Below, piece by piece: positions 27,373 through 37,579 of a stretch of DNA of 64,000 nucleotides. Made by a program: the position numbers and the translations under genes. Location of the stretch: assembly GCA_016715965.1 (NCBI GenBank), contig JADJXG010000001.1, positions 1,431,501 to 1,495,500 on the forward strand, given 5' to 3'. Numbering within the stretch: the stretch's first letter is position 1; each line of letters begins with the position of its first letter. The notes beneath the pieces were generated by a model. It did no database searches and was not told the origin of the DNA. It saw only the letters and a list, made by a program, of their open reading frames with translations. This DNA comes from Saprospiraceae bacterium. GTDB lineage: Bacteria; Bacteroidota; Bacteroidia; Chitinophagales; Saprospiraceae.

Positions 27373-30300
27373 ATGAACTATACAGGAATTTTGGGGCTAT
27401 TGTTGACGATTCAACTGGTTTATTCATCTTCAAATTTGATTTTGGCACAGCATACCTGTCTTTTTGATAGCGCACATGCCCAACTTATTTTAAAGAACCC
27501 TGCTTATCGCAATCAAGTAGAGCAATTAAATCAACAAATTTATTTGCGAACAAAGGAAGGGATAAATGCAAGATCTTCCGGACAAGTTATGTATGTTTTG
27601 CCTGTAGTGATCCACCTGGTCATTCCACCTGGAACAAGCATTGGTACTGGCAACAATCTCACAGATCAACAAGTGGAACAAGGAATGCAATTTCTCAACC
27701 AGGCTTTCTCCAATTCTGGCCCTTTTGCTGCCGCTAAGGGTGTTGATGTTGGTATTCAATTTTGTCTTGCCAAAAGGGATCCGTTGGGCAGACCTACCAG
27801 TGGTATCACGCGTACGGAGAGTATGCTTACGAATGATCCAATGTGTTCACCCGGTACGAATTCATCCTCTGATAATTTGATTAAGCAATTGGTTTCATGG
27901 GATTGCAGGAAGTATATAAATATTTGGTTGGTCACCGATCTTTTTAATGGAACGTTTGGTTGCGGATTAGCAGGTTATGCCTATTTTCCCGGTGCACCTT
28001 GTTCTGTTGATGGGATCGTACAAGAAGCACGATATTGGAATACCGTTGGCGGTACTGTGGTCACTGCCCATGAGATGGGTCATTACCTGGGACTTCACCA
28101 CACTTTTAATGGAGGATGTAATAACCAGGATTGTCTCCTGGATGGAGATCGGGTGTGTGATACTCCTCCGGACAATTCTGCTTCTTTTGCAGCATGCAAT
28201 ACCAATTCGTGCAATACAGACAACCCTGATTTACAAGATGACAACGACAATTTTATGGACTATTCCAATTGCAGACCCGCACATTTCACATCAGGTCAAG
28301 CATCGAGAATGATTTCTGCATTGGAAATTTCAAGAAATGGTTTGATTGGCTCTGACGGTTGTTTGTTGGTAGGAGAATACGATGCCGTCATACATGAGTT
28401 TAATATTTCTGGTGATTATTGTCTGGATACAGTTTGCCCTTCTCTGATTTTTGGAAACGCCGGTTTGAGAAATATCAGCAGCTTACGAATTTATTATTCT
28501 GTAAATGGATCGCCAGAATTGAATTTAAGCTGGAATGGCCTTGTTGCACCGGGACAGAAAGACAGCATTTCTCTTCAATGTTTCTATTTACCCTATGGTA
28601 CACATTCCATCAAAATTAGAATCGAACTTCCAAATCCTTCCGATGATTTATATTCAGACAACAATGAGAAAGTTTTGAGTTTTTCAAATTTTCCAAAACC
28701 GGAAATAAGTCTTCTTGCTACAACACCAACAAACTGCAGGAGCGACGGAACCATCACTGTCGAAACGAGAAATGGTAGTTCACCCTACTCCTATCGTATT
28801 TCCAATAGAATCTTTGCCCAGAATGATCCCTATTTTCAATTGTTAACTGCAGGTGGATATACCATTACAGTAACTGACTTGAATGGATGTACCGATACCA
28901 TTAGTGTGTTTGTTCCGGATAGCTGTAAATCTACCACCAATAAAAATTTTATTCTTAACAATGATGCAGTGAGTACCGGGGGAGATTGTTACAGACTTAC
29001 CCAAGCTTTGAACAATCAGGCAGGCTCAATGTGGTATGAGGACAAAGTAGATTTTACAAATAGCTTTGATGTCTTTTTTGATTTCAATTTGGGTTGCATT
29101 GACCGGAATGGTGCGGATGGGATGGCTTTTGTTTTACAACCCATTTCCACTTCCATTGGAATATTTGGAGGTGGAATCGGTTACCAGGGGATAGTCCCAA
29201 GTCTTGCCGTTGAATTTGATACCTGGGACAACAATGAATTTAATGATCCTTTTTACGACCACCTGGCCATCATGAGAAATGGCACTGTAGGACACAATAC
29301 ACCAGACAATCTTGCAGGACCAGTTGGCATTTTTCCTACTTTGGCCAATGCAGAAGATTGTATGTGGCATAAAGGTCTAATCCGATGGAATGCAATCAGT
29401 AAAACCCTGGAAGTATATGTGGATTGTAACCGTAGATTGAGCTTAAGAATTGATCTGGTTCAGGATATTTTTCGCAATGACCCCAATGTATTTTTTGGAT
29501 TTACTTCTGCTACAGGTGGTGCAGTAAATGTGCATCAAGTCTGTCTCAATTACATCACAGGCATCAACAACATTGCAGATCAGGTAATTTGTGCAGGAGA
29601 ATCCATTCAGTTGTCTGCCCCTTCTGTTTTTAATACCTACCTATGGTCTCCGACGAATGGAGTCTCTGATCCATCCTCCAGAAATCCCATTTTTACACCG
29701 GACAGTACTACCACTTATTTTTTGAGGATGAATGACCAATGTGGCTTGATCTATCTCGATACTGTTACTATCGAAGTAAAACAGGCTGACCTTAAAGTCA
29801 AAGCAAGTTTGCAGGATTCATGTAGCTCATTGGATGAAATTATACTCGAAGTACTCAATCCGGAAGATTTTCCCGGTGCGGAATATTCTTTAAACGGTCA
29901 GGAATTTGGTCCTGAATACCAGTTTAGGGTTAGGTCACTTTCCAGTGTCACTGTTTATGCCAAAATAGGAAACTGCATCATACCCCGCATTTTGGATTTA
30001 AGGGATCAAAGAATTCCACTAAGAGATAGCATTATATTTACCCAATCACTTACCTGCAAAGATTCTGGAATTATTGTGATTCAAGGCATTGGTGGGCTGC
30101 CTCCCTATGAATTTAGTTTGGACAGAACAAACTGGAATACTGATGGTCATTTTGAAAAATTAAGCCCTGGCCTTGTTCGTGTTTACACCAGAGACGCATT
30201 GGGATGTGAAGTATTTAGGGATGTGGAAATAGTAAATTTTGGAAGGAAAATAAATCTAAAGGTAGATTCTTCAAAATTGTCGGTCAATTGTTGTGATCGA

Positions 30301-31863
30301 ACAAACTATATTTCTGTTTCTGCATCCGGAACCTTCCCGTTTTATTATTATAGTTTAAATGGGCAACGTTGGGTCCATGAACCGCTATTTTCTAATCTTG
30401 AACCTGGAACTCATTTTATAGTGGTCCGGGATGAGTTTGGTTGCACTTCAGACAGTCTCCATTTTATCGTAGAAGATTTTCAGCAAAAGGATAGCACGGC
30501 ACAATTTGTTGAGATTTGTGCAAGAGACAGTTTTCCATTTAATGCCAATGTATATTTTGAATCAGGTGTTTATAAAGATGTGTTTCAGAATATTCATTGT
30601 TGTGATAGTGTAGTCCATACTTTTCTGAATGTTTTACCGGAGATTGTTGTACCAAATCCGGTAAGTCTGTGTAGCGGAGCTTCTTATCAGATTCATGGAA
30701 AAGAGTATTCTGTGGAGGGTTACTATTGGGATACCTTAAAAAGCTCATTGGCCTGTGATAGTATCGTGGTCACCCATCTTCAATTGTTGGCTGCCGATTC
30801 CATTTTGCAAAATATTGCACTTTGTGAAGGAGAATATTTTGAGGTAGGTACGAATCGGTACGAACAACTAGGTGTTTACCGGGATACCCTTCAGACCATC
30901 ATGGGTTGTGACAGTGTATTGATCACTGAGATTGAGATAAATCCAGTGGATAGAATGAATCAAAATTATCTTATTTGTGAAGATGATGTCATACAAATTG
31001 GAAATAAAGTGTATCATTTGCCCGGAACTTATATTGATACCATTTCTAACCGATTTGGTTGCGATAGCATCATACAGACCCATTTAAAAAAGGACAGCAT
31101 CCATTTTAATCCACTGCTTTTTCCACCCAAGTGTTATGGCATCAATGATGGTGTCATTGTAATTCAGGTACTAAATGGATTGGAACCGTTTGAATATTCC
31201 ATTGATCCAAACCAAAATTGGGTCAACAATGTGCGGTTTGATCAACTTTCTCCGGGTTCTTACCGCATTCAGGTTAGAGATTCTCTCGGTTGTATAAAAT
31301 CATTGTCTGCCATCTTGCCAGAACCATTTATTCCTTTGGTCTCTATTGCTCCGGAAATCCAAATTTCTTTGGGTGATATGGTAAAACTAGAACCCACTGT
31401 CAATTTTGTTCCAAGCTTGATAGAGTGGAGTCCTGCTGAAGGATTGAGTTGTACGGATTGTTTGGAACCCTATGCAAGTCCTTTACGCGATATGCTGTAC
31501 AAATTAAAACTCTTGGATGAGAATGGATGCGAAATATTTCTCGAGATTGCATTGAAGCTGGACTTGGATGGACAAATCTATGTGCCCAATGTTTTTAGTC
31601 CGAATGGAGATCTGGTCAATGACAGAATAACGGTTTTCGGAACGGAAGCCTTTAAGGAAATCGAAAATTTTAGGATCTATTCCAGATGGGGCGAATTGAT
31701 GTTTGAAAACAGCTTCTTTCCTCCCAACGATCTTAATTCGGGATGGGATGGACAAATGAATGGCAAACCAGTCAATCCCGGTGTTTTTATATATTTTGTA
31801 AAGGCAAAAAGATTGGATGGAACAATCATTGAATTAAAGGGTGATCTCAGTCTGATCAGGTAA
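27373..31863 (+). CDS. Secreted M43 metalloprotease with L-type lectin domain, repeats and CHU_C sorting domain
   Basis: A 1496-aa T9SS substrate. After a signal peptide (LILAQ) comes a pappalysin-like M43 metallopeptidase with the zinc motif HEMGHYLGLHH (His233, Glu234, His237, His243). A CARDB-like beta domain follows, then a SprB-type repeat (near residue 455). A legume-type lectin domain spans about 520-735, with DGMAFVLQP and AVEFDTWDN. Four repeats with an exact 51-residue spacing follow (Cys1049, 1100, 1151, 1202), each ending in a CDS motif, with another SprB-like repeat after them. The end is a gliding-motility CHU_C domain (VPNVFSPNGDLVNDRI), which directs type B T9SS export. A surface or extracellular adhesive protease is likely; the substrate is unknown. 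Confidence 0.9.
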   Translation: MNYTGILGLLLTIQLVYSSSNLILAQHTCLFDSAHAQLILKNPAYRNQVEQLNQQIYLRTKEGINARSSGQVMYVLPVVIHLVIPPGTSIGTGNNLTDQQVEQGMQFLNQAFSNSGPFAAAKGVDVGIQFCLAKRDPLGRPTSGITRTESMLTNDPMCSPGTNSSSDNLIKQLVSWDCRKYINIWLVTDLFNGTFGCGLAGYAYFPGAPCSVDGIVQEARYWNTVGGTVVTAHEMGHYLGLHHTFNGGCNNQDCLLDGDRVCDTPPDNSASFAACNTNSCNTDNPDLQDDNDNFMDYSNCRPAHFTSGQASRMISALEISRNGLIGSDGCLLVGEYDAVIHEFNISGDYCLDTVCPSLIFGNAGLRNISSLRIYYSVNGSPELNLSWNGLVAPGQKDSISLQCFYLPYGTHSIKIRIELPNPSDDLYSDNNEKVLSFSNFPKPEISLLATTPTNCRSDGTITVETRNGSSPYSYRISNRIFAQNDPYFQLLTAGGYTITVTDLNGCTDTISVFVPDSCKSTTNKNFILNNDAVSTGGDCYRLTQALNNQAGSMWYEDKVDFTNSFDVFFDFNLGCIDRNGADGMAFVLQPISTSIGIFGGGIGYQGIVPSLAVEFDTWDNNEFNDPFYDHLAIMRNGTVGHNTPDNLAGPVGIFPTLANAEDCMWHKGLIRWNAISKTLEVYVDCNRRLSLRIDLVQDIFRNDPNVFFGFTSATGGAVNVHQVCLNYITGINNIADQVICAGESIQLSAPSVFNTYLWSPTNGVSDPSSRNPIFTPDSTTTYFLRMNDQCGLIYLDTVTIEVKQADLKVKASLQDSCSSLDEIILEVLNPEDFPGAEYSLNGQEFGPEYQFRVRSLSSVTVYAKIGNCIIPRILDLRDQRIPLRDSIIFTQSLTCKDSGIIVIQGIGGLPPYEFSLDRTNWNTDGHFEKLSPGLVRVYTRDALGCEVFRDVEIVNFGRKINLKVDSSKLSVNCCDRTNYISVSASGTFPFYYYSLNGQRWVHEPLFSNLEPGTHFIVVRDEFGCTSDSLHFIVEDFQQKDSTAQFVEICARDSFPFNANVYFESGVYKDVFQNIHCCDSVVHTFLNVLPEIVVPNPVSLCSGASYQIHGKEYSVEGYYWDTLKSSLACDSIVVTHLQLLAADSILQNIALCEGEYFEVGTNRYEQLGVYRDTLQTIMGCDSVLITEIEINPVDRMNQNYLICEDDVIQIGNKVYHLPGTYIDTISNRFGCDSIIQTHLKKDSIHFNPLLFPPKCYGINDGVIVIQVLNGLEPFEYSIDPNQNWVNNVRFDQLSPGSYRIQVRDSLGCIKSLSAILPEPFIPLVSIAPEIQISLGDMVKLEPTVNFVPSLIEWSPAEGLSCTDCLEPYASPLRDMLYKLKLLDENGCEIFLEIALKLDLDGQIYVPNVFSPNGDLVNDRITVFGTEAFKEIENFRIYSRWGELMFENSFFPPNDLNSGWDGQMNGKPVNPGVFIYFVKAKRLDGTIIELKGDLSLIR

Positions 31864-31988
31864 ATGAATGGATATAATTATTTACTTTTTGAGTTCGGTT
31901 AAAACTATGTTAAATTGAAATAGGTACAAAACTGATTGAAAAGTGTCTGCGTTAAATGGAGCATTAAGTTAGAAAAAAATACACTATT

Positions 31989-33206
31989 ATGAAGAATATT
32001 TTTTCAAATTTATTGGCTGGATTGATCGGAGGATTATTGGTCGCAGCCACGGCCTATTTTTATCTTCCTGAATATTTGACCATGCATGAAAATCCGAATG
32101 AAAAGGCGATGCATGTCAACAATGAATCTTTCGTAAATAGATTGCCTTCCCCGAATACCGGACCGGATTTCACCTTGGCTGCCAGTAAGGCATTGGAGGT
32201 GGTGGTTCAGATAAATGCCCAGGAAAGCGAACAAAAAGTGAGACAGAAGGAACAAAGGTATTTTGGAAACGATCCTTTTTTTAATCACCCGATGTTCAGA
32301 GATTTTTTCGGTTATGGTTTTCAGCCTCAAAAAGGCAGCGGTAGCGGGGTAATTATTTCCAATGACGGATACATCGTTACCAATAATCATGTGGTGGAAT
32401 TTGCGGATGACATAGAAGTTATTTTAAAGAGCGGTAAAAAATTCAAAGCGAGTAAAATTGGGACTGATCCAAGAACAGACCTTGCCGTACTTAAAATAGA
32501 GGAGAATGGACTTCCAGTACTTCCCATGGCCAATTCTGATTTGTTGAAAGTCGGAGAGTGGGTTTTGGCGGTTGGAAATCCATTTGGATATCTGACCTCG
32601 ACCGTTACAGCCGGTATCGTTTCTGCCAAGGGAAGAGATCTAAATATAATCGATGATAACCGGGATTATTCCCCTTATTATGGAAATCCAGCAAACCCTT
32701 CCCAAAAAGGCATTGAAGAATTTATTCAGACTGACGCAGCCATCAATCCGGGCAATAGCGGAGGTGCTTTGGTGGATGGCATGGGAAGATTGGTAGGTAT
32801 TAACTCTGCGATTGCCACGAAAACTGGCTATTTTAATGGGTATTCATTTGCCATTCCAGTCAACCTGATGAACAAGATTGTGAAGGAGCTGATCGCCAAT
32901 GGAAATTTCGAAAGGGGCAGACTTGGTGTGGTGGTTTCTGAGATTGATGAAAATTATTTAAAAGAATTAAACCTTTCTTCGAAAGATGGTGTTGTGATAG
33001 AAGAACTTGAGGATAATAGCTCTGCAAAATACGCCGGATTGCGTCCCAAGGATGTGATTATAGGTGTTAACGGAAAGTCGGTGAAAAATTATGATGACCT
33101 CATAAAGGAGGTTGGCCTGACCAAAGTTGGTGAGACCATTCAAGTGAAGATTATCCGAGATGGAAGCTCCAAAGAGATTCCAGTTAAGATTCGGAAAGGT
33201 TTGTAA
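31989..33206 (+). CDS. HtrA/DegQ-family periplasmic serine protease
   Basis: A 405-aa envelope quality-control protease and chaperone. An N-terminal hydrophobic segment (LLAGLIGGLLVAATAYFYL) exports or anchors it. The trypsin-like domain has catalytic His134 (VTNNHVVE), Asp164 (RTDLAVLK) and Ser257 (NPGNSGGAL). One PDZ domain follows, from about residue 305. E. coli DegP and DegQ have two PDZ domains, so this is nearer to the single-PDZ DegS layout, although Bacteroidota members are usually called Do/DegQ. It is monocistronic, with a strong terminator 52 bp after the stop. Confidence 0.92.
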   Translation: MKNIFSNLLAGLIGGLLVAATAYFYLPEYLTMHENPNEKAMHVNNESFVNRLPSPNTGPDFTLAASKALEVVVQINAQESEQKVRQKEQRYFGNDPFFNHPMFRDFFGYGFQPQKGSGSGVIISNDGYIVTNNHVVEFADDIEVILKSGKKFKASKIGTDPRTDLAVLKIEENGLPVLPMANSDLLKVGEWVLAVGNPFGYLTSTVTAGIVSAKGRDLNIIDDNRDYSPYYGNPANPSQKGIEEFIQTDAAINPGNSGGALVDGMGRLVGINSAIATKTGYFNGYSFAIPVNLMNKIVKELIANGNFERGRLGVVVSEIDENYLKELNLSSKDGVVIEELEDNSSAKYAGLRPKDVIIGVNGKSVKNYDDLIKEVGLTKVGETIQVKIIRDGSSKEIPVKIRKGL

Positions 33207-33257
33207 ACCAAGGTTTTTGTAGCTTTCTATAAAGTTGGTTTTTCGTTTTGTTTGAAG

Positions 33258-33288
33258 ATCCTTCCCGAAAGGGAAGGATTTTTTTTTG
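33258..33288 (+). terminator. Rho-independent terminator after the HtrA gene
   Basis: A perfect 9-bp stem (ATCCTTCCC/GGGAAGGAT) is closed by a GAAA tetraloop and followed by a run of T interrupted only at its end. It stops 9 bp before the comF start. Confidence 0.9.
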
Positions 33289-33297
33289 TTGGAATTT

Positions 33298-34014
33298 ATG
33301 AGAATTAAATCACTCCTGGATTTTGTGAAGTACAATTGCAACGCCTTCTTAGATTTGGTTTATCCAAGTTTGTGCCTTTATTGTGGTCTTAAGAATGACT
33401 CCGAATCAGATATCTTTTGTCTTAATTGCCGGAGCAAAACCACTCCCACCGATTTACATTTACGTCAACCCAACGAATTCACCCGCCATTTTGATGGGAG
33501 AATTGAAATTGCAGCTGGTTCAGCCTTGTATTATTACAGCAGAGAGGGTATTATTGCCACCCTTATAGAGTTAATCAAGTACAAAGACAGAAAGGATTTG
33601 GCCCTACAGCTGGGGAGTTATTATGGGAAAATGCTCAGAGAATCTGTATTTTTTCATGAGGCTGAGCTCATTATTCCTGTTCCACTTCATGAATCGAGAT
33701 TGAGGGTCAGAGGCTTTAACCAAAGTGAGGAATTTGCCAGGGGGCTAGCTGGATCAATGAATCTTCGATATTCCCGGGATCACTTAATACGGACTGGTTT
33801 TACAGAGACACAAACAACGAAGGATAGACAAGAAAGAATACAAAACATACAGGGTGTCTTTCAACTTCAAAACCCAAAGGAACTAAGCAATAGACATGTA
33901 TTGTTGGTAGATGATGTTCTGACCACCGGAGCAACCCTGGAGTCTTGTGCGATGGAAATCTATAAAGCCAATCCCGCTTCAATCAGGATGGCAACCATGG
34001 CCATGGGATTTTAA
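33298..34014 (+). CDS. ComF-family phosphoribosyltransferase-like protein
   Basis: A 238-aa cytoplasmic protein related to ComFC, which supports DNA uptake or single-strand handling in naturally competent bacteria. The N-terminus holds a zinc-binding pair of CxxC motifs (CLYCGL and CLNCRS). The C-terminal half is a type I phosphoribosyltransferase fold with PRPP loop VLLVDDVLTTGATLESC and the RGFNQSEE motif typical of the family. ATG 33298 (MRIKSLLDF) is preferred over TTG 33286, which lies in the T-run of the preceding terminator. It converges with nhaA, with a 5-bp gap. Confidence 0.88.
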   Translation: MRIKSLLDFVKYNCNAFLDLVYPSLCLYCGLKNDSESDIFCLNCRSKTTPTDLHLRQPNEFTRHFDGRIEIAAGSALYYYSREGIIATLIELIKYKDRKDLALQLGSYYGKMLRESVFFHEAELIIPVPLHESRLRVRGFNQSEEFARGLAGSMNLRYSRDHLIRTGFTETQTTKDRQERIQNIQGVFQLQNPKELSNRHVLLVDDVLTTGATLESCAMEIYKANPASIRMATMAMGF

Positions 34015-34019
34015 AGCGT

Positions 34020-35363
34020 TCAGCAAGCCTTTCGGATCAGATAATAACCCAACAAACTTGCCAGCACTGAAGCGATCAGAATGCCTAGCTTCGCGGTATT
34101 CACCAAATCATCAGAATTAAATGCCAGACCACTGATAAACAATGACATGGTAAATCCTATGGACGCCAAAAAGCCAATCCCCGGCAAATGGGCCAATTTC
34201 ATACCTTCCGGAAGCGATGCTAGTTTTAATCGAATGACCAGCCAGGAAATAAATGCGACCCCGACCACCTTACCCAAGAGCAATCCCAGCATCACCCCCA
34301 AAGTCACAGGATGGGTTAAAATTGAAGAAATCTCCAAATCAATGGAAATTCCAGCATTGCTAAATGCAAATATGGGCATTACGATAAATGCAACAAATGG
34401 GTGCATTCCGTTCTCAAGTCTTTGCAAGGGAGTGAGGGCTTTAAGTGAAAGATCTTTAATTTCTTCTAATATTTGAAATTGATTGTCACTGACGGTGGGT
34501 AGATTGTTGGGTTTTTCTGAGTCAAATCTTGCGATTAATTTAGAAAGATGGAGGCTGAAATTATTTTCATCCAACTTTACAGAAGCTGGAATGGTGAATG
34601 CGGCAAGTACTGCAGCGATGGTAGCATGCACACCAGAAAGGAGAAATGCCACCCAGAGACCTCCTATTCCAATGATGCCATAATAAAGTGTGTTCCTGAC
34701 ACCCAGTAAGTTGGAAGCAACCAATATCATTAAAAAACCCGTTGCAAATACCAAACTTTCGGTATTGATATTGGAAGTATAAAAAAATGCGATGACCAAA
34801 ACTGCACCCAGATCATCAGCAATTGCTAATGCAGTAATAAAAATTTTAACAGCCGCAGGGACCCTGTTACCAAGGAGATACAAGACCCCTAAGGCAAAAG
34901 CAATGTCCGTAGCCATAGGAATTCCCCAACCATTGGATTCCTCTCCGGTCGGATTGAAGAGCAAGTAGATGCATGCTGGAAAGATCATTCCACCTACAGC
35001 TGCTATCAGTGGCAGAATTGCATCTTTTGGTTTGCTCAAAGCTCCAGCGACGATTTCTCTTTTGAGCTCTAGGCCAACGACAAAGAAAAATACAGCCATC
35101 AGACCGTCATTGATCCAGTGATGTAAATCTTTGTCAATGACAAATTGATCAAAACCAATGACAAAGCGATGCTTCCAAAATGAATGGTATCCATCCGCCC
35201 AGGCTGAGTTGGCCAATACCATTGCAATCAATGCCGATCCAAAAAGAACGATCCCGGAGGTGGTGCTGTTTTGAATAAATTCGTTCAATGGTTTTATAAG
35301 CCATTTATCAACGGGAGTCAGGATTTCGCCCTCGAAAAAAGTTTGTTTCTTTTTGTGCGACAT
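34020..35363 (-). CDS. nhaA: NhaA-type Na+/H+ antiporter
   Basis: An inner-membrane antiporter that expels Na+ in exchange for protons, controlling pH and salt stress. The 447-aa protein has 11-12 hydrophobic helices. Family hallmarks are DGLMAVFFFVVGLELKRE, PMATDIAFALGVL, and ALAIADDLGAVLVIA with the paired aspartates of the ion site. The length exceeds E. coli NhaA (388 aa) because of the central loop around SKLIARFDSEKPNNLPTVSD and a slightly longer N-terminus. It is a single gene. Confidence 0.95.
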   Translation of the reverse strand: MSHKKKQTFFEGEILTPVDKWLIKPLNEFIQNSTTSGIVLFGSALIAMVLANSAWADGYHSFWKHRFVIGFDQFVIDKDLHHWINDGLMAVFFFVVGLELKREIVAGALSKPKDAILPLIAAVGGMIFPACIYLLFNPTGEESNGWGIPMATDIAFALGVLYLLGNRVPAAVKIFITALAIADDLGAVLVIAFFYTSNINTESLVFATGFLMILVASNLLGVRNTLYYGIIGIGGLWVAFLLSGVHATIAAVLAAFTIPASVKLDENNFSLHLSKLIARFDSEKPNNLPTVSDNQFQILEEIKDLSLKALTPLQRLENGMHPFVAFIVMPIFAFSNAGISIDLEISSILTHPVTLGVMLGLLLGKVVGVAFISWLVIRLKLASLPEGMKLAHLPGIGFLASIGFTMSLFISGLAFNSDDLVNTAKLGILIASVLASLLGYYLIRKAC

Positions 35364-35429
35364 TGAAATAAATTGAACTAAATAAAATCAAACAGAACTC
35401 AATCACCCAGGTTTAAATGCAAATCAATT

Positions 35430-36986
35430 TCATCCAGCCCAACCCTCTCGATCCAGACTTCTGAAATGGATGGCCTCTGCCAAATGTTCTACTTTAATTT
35501 CTTCACTTGCATCTAAATCTGCAATTGTTCTTGACAGCTTGAGAATCCGATCGTAAGCTCGCGCTGATAATTGCAACCTCTGCATGGCAGTTTTGAGCAG
35601 TTGTAATCCGGCCGGGCCAATCTGGCAGATCTCGTCCACCATCTTAGCGGTCATCATTGCATTCGAATGCACACCTGAATAATTTTTATAGCGGATCTCT
35701 TGAATTTTTCTGGCCCTTATTACCCTTTCCCTGATTATTTGAGAACTTTCTGTGCTTTTGGGACTGTCCATTAATTCGGTACTGGAGACCGGAGTTACTT
35801 CAACATGGATGTCAATGCGATCCAACAAGGGTCCGCTGATTCTTGACAAATACTTTTTCACAACTCCGGGGCCGCAGACACAATCTTTGTCCGGATGATT
35901 GTAAAATCCACAAGGACATGGATTCATTGAAGCAATCAACATAAAACTCGCGGGATAATCCAGACTTAGTTTGGCACGACTGATGGTAACTTTCCGTTCC
36001 TCCATGGGTTGGCGCAAAACCTCCAATACGGTTCTTTTAAATTCTGGCAATTCATCCAGAAAGAGTACCCCATTGTGTGAAAGGGAAATTTCGCCCGGAG
36101 ATGGGTGGCTGCCACCACCAACAAGAGCAACATCGCTAATGGTATGGTGTGGAGCACGGAAAGGGCGTATTGAAACGAGCCCGGATCTGCCGGGCAATAT
36201 TCCTGCTACGGAATGAATTTTAGTAGTTTCAAGGGCTTCATGAATCGTCAGAGGTGGCAATATGGAAGGCATTCTCTGAGCGAGCATGGTCTTTCCGGCA
36301 CCCGGAGGCCCAATGAGTATCACATTGTGACCACCAGCAGCTGCAATTTCCAGGGATCTTTTGATGTTTTGCTGACCTTTTACATCTGAGAAGTCTTTTG
36401 CAAATTGATCGTTTTGGAGTGAAAATTCTTCCCGTGTATCAAATACTGTGGGCGATATTTTTCTTTTGCCTTGAATATATTCAACGGCTTCATGAAGATT
36501 GTTGATGCCAATAATATCCAATTGATTGACTATGGCTGCTTCTTTTGCGTTTTGTTCCGGAAGTAAAATCGCTTTAAATTTTTCCTTTCTGGCTTGAATT
36601 GCGATGGGAAGTGCCCCTTTGACAGGTCTTATTCCACCATCAAGAGACAATTCCCCCAGAATTAAGAAATCTTTCAAATTTTCTCCGTTAATCTGTCCGG
36701 TTGCTGCAAGAATGGCCAATGCTATGGGTAAATCATAGGCAGAACCCTCCTTTCTCAAATCAGCCGGAGCCAGATTAATAATCAATTTGACTCTTGGAAA
36801 CTGGAAACCCGAGTTCTTAAAGGCTGCTTCGATTCGTTGGTATCCTTCGCGGACGGCGTTGTCAGGCAGGCCGACTAAAAAGTAATTGTTTTTGCCAGCC
36901 ACAACGATACCTCCTGCATTGACCTCAACTGTAATGGTGCGCGCATCGACGCCATGCACCGCGGCGGAAAATGATTTATAGAGCAT
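35430..36986 (-). CDS. YifB/ComM family Mg-chelatase-like AAA+ ATPase
   Basis: A 518-aa cytoplasmic AAA+ protein. ComM of competent bacteria is a branch-migration helicase acting in natural transformation, and this is its family. An N-terminal Lon-like ChlI domain (residues 20-140, VEVNAGGIV and FLVGLPDNAVRE) precedes the ATPase core with Walker A IGPPGAGKTMLAQRMPS and Walker B GVLFLDELPEF. The C-terminal helical Mg-chelatase domain ends in LAEAIHFRSLDR. A zinc-like cysteine cluster (CPCGFY and DCVCGPG) is present, as usual. A comF gene lies on the other side of nhaA, but the two are not in an operon. Confidence 0.92.
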   Translation of the reverse strand: MLYKSFSAAVHGVDARTITVEVNAGGIVVAGKNNYFLVGLPDNAVREGYQRIEAAFKNSGFQFPRVKLIINLAPADLRKEGSAYDLPIALAILAATGQINGENLKDFLILGELSLDGGIRPVKGALPIAIQARKEKFKAILLPEQNAKEAAIVNQLDIIGINNLHEAVEYIQGKRKISPTVFDTREEFSLQNDQFAKDFSDVKGQQNIKRSLEIAAAGGHNVILIGPPGAGKTMLAQRMPSILPPLTIHEALETTKIHSVAGILPGRSGLVSIRPFRAPHHTISDVALVGGGSHPSPGEISLSHNGVLFLDELPEFKRTVLEVLRQPMEERKVTISRAKLSLDYPASFMLIASMNPCPCGFYNHPDKDCVCGPGVVKKYLSRISGPLLDRIDIHVEVTPVSSTELMDSPKSTESSQIIRERVIRARKIQEIRYKNYSGVHSNAMMTAKMVDEICQIGPAGLQLLKTAMQRLQLSARAYDRILKLSRTIADLDASEEIKVEHLAEAIHFRSLDREGWAG

Positions 36987-37147
36987 TGTATAATGTTACA
37001 GACAAAAATACATTGCTTTGGCCTGATCGGTGAGAAAAGGCAAAATAAATTTTGAATTAATTTTTATTAATATATTTAAAGTTCAGAGTACTATTTTGTA
37101 ATTTTATCCCTCAAACAAATTATTCTTAACCAACTAAATTAAATTTT

Positions 37148-37558
37148 ATGTCAACAAAAACAATGATCGCAGGTCTTTTGGGCGGAGTGGCCAGTTTTTT
37201 AATAGGCTGGATTTTGTATGGTTTCGTTTTCAAATCGACTATGGCAGGAATGGAGGGTATGGCAGGTGTGACTAAACCGGATGAAGAAATGATTATGTGG
37301 GCTCTTGTGGTCGGTAATCTTTCCCTGGGGATGATGTATGCCTATATTTTTGGAACCTGGACCAACATCAGCACTTTCATGGGTGGACTTAGAGCCGGAG
37401 CCATTATTTCCTTTTTCATGGGCTTGGGTTGGGACATGGTAGGATACGCAACTTCAAACGCCTTTACTTTAAATGGAGCCTTGATGGACGTGGCCATCTG
37501 TGTAGTAATGGGTGGAATAGTCGGGGGTGTCGTTGCGTGGTGGCTAGGTAGAAACTAA
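37148..37558 (+). CDS. Hypothetical four-helix membrane protein
   Basis: A 136-aa integral membrane protein with four hydrophobic segments (about 7-27, 45-70, 78-97 and 108-132). It is rich in glycine and methionine and ends in VAWWLGRN. Similar small proteins are common in Bacteroidota, with no function assigned; a distant resemblance to DUF1761 is possible. It is monocistronic, with its own terminator 21 bp after the stop. Confidence 0.7.
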   Translation: MSTKTMIAGLLGGVASFLIGWILYGFVFKSTMAGMEGMAGVTKPDEEMIMWALVVGNLSLGMMYAYIFGTWTNISTFMGGLRAGAIISFFMGLGWDMVGYATSNAFTLNGALMDVAICVVMGGIVGGVVAWWLGRN

Positions 37559-37579
37559 AGAACTAAAATTAATTGCTCG

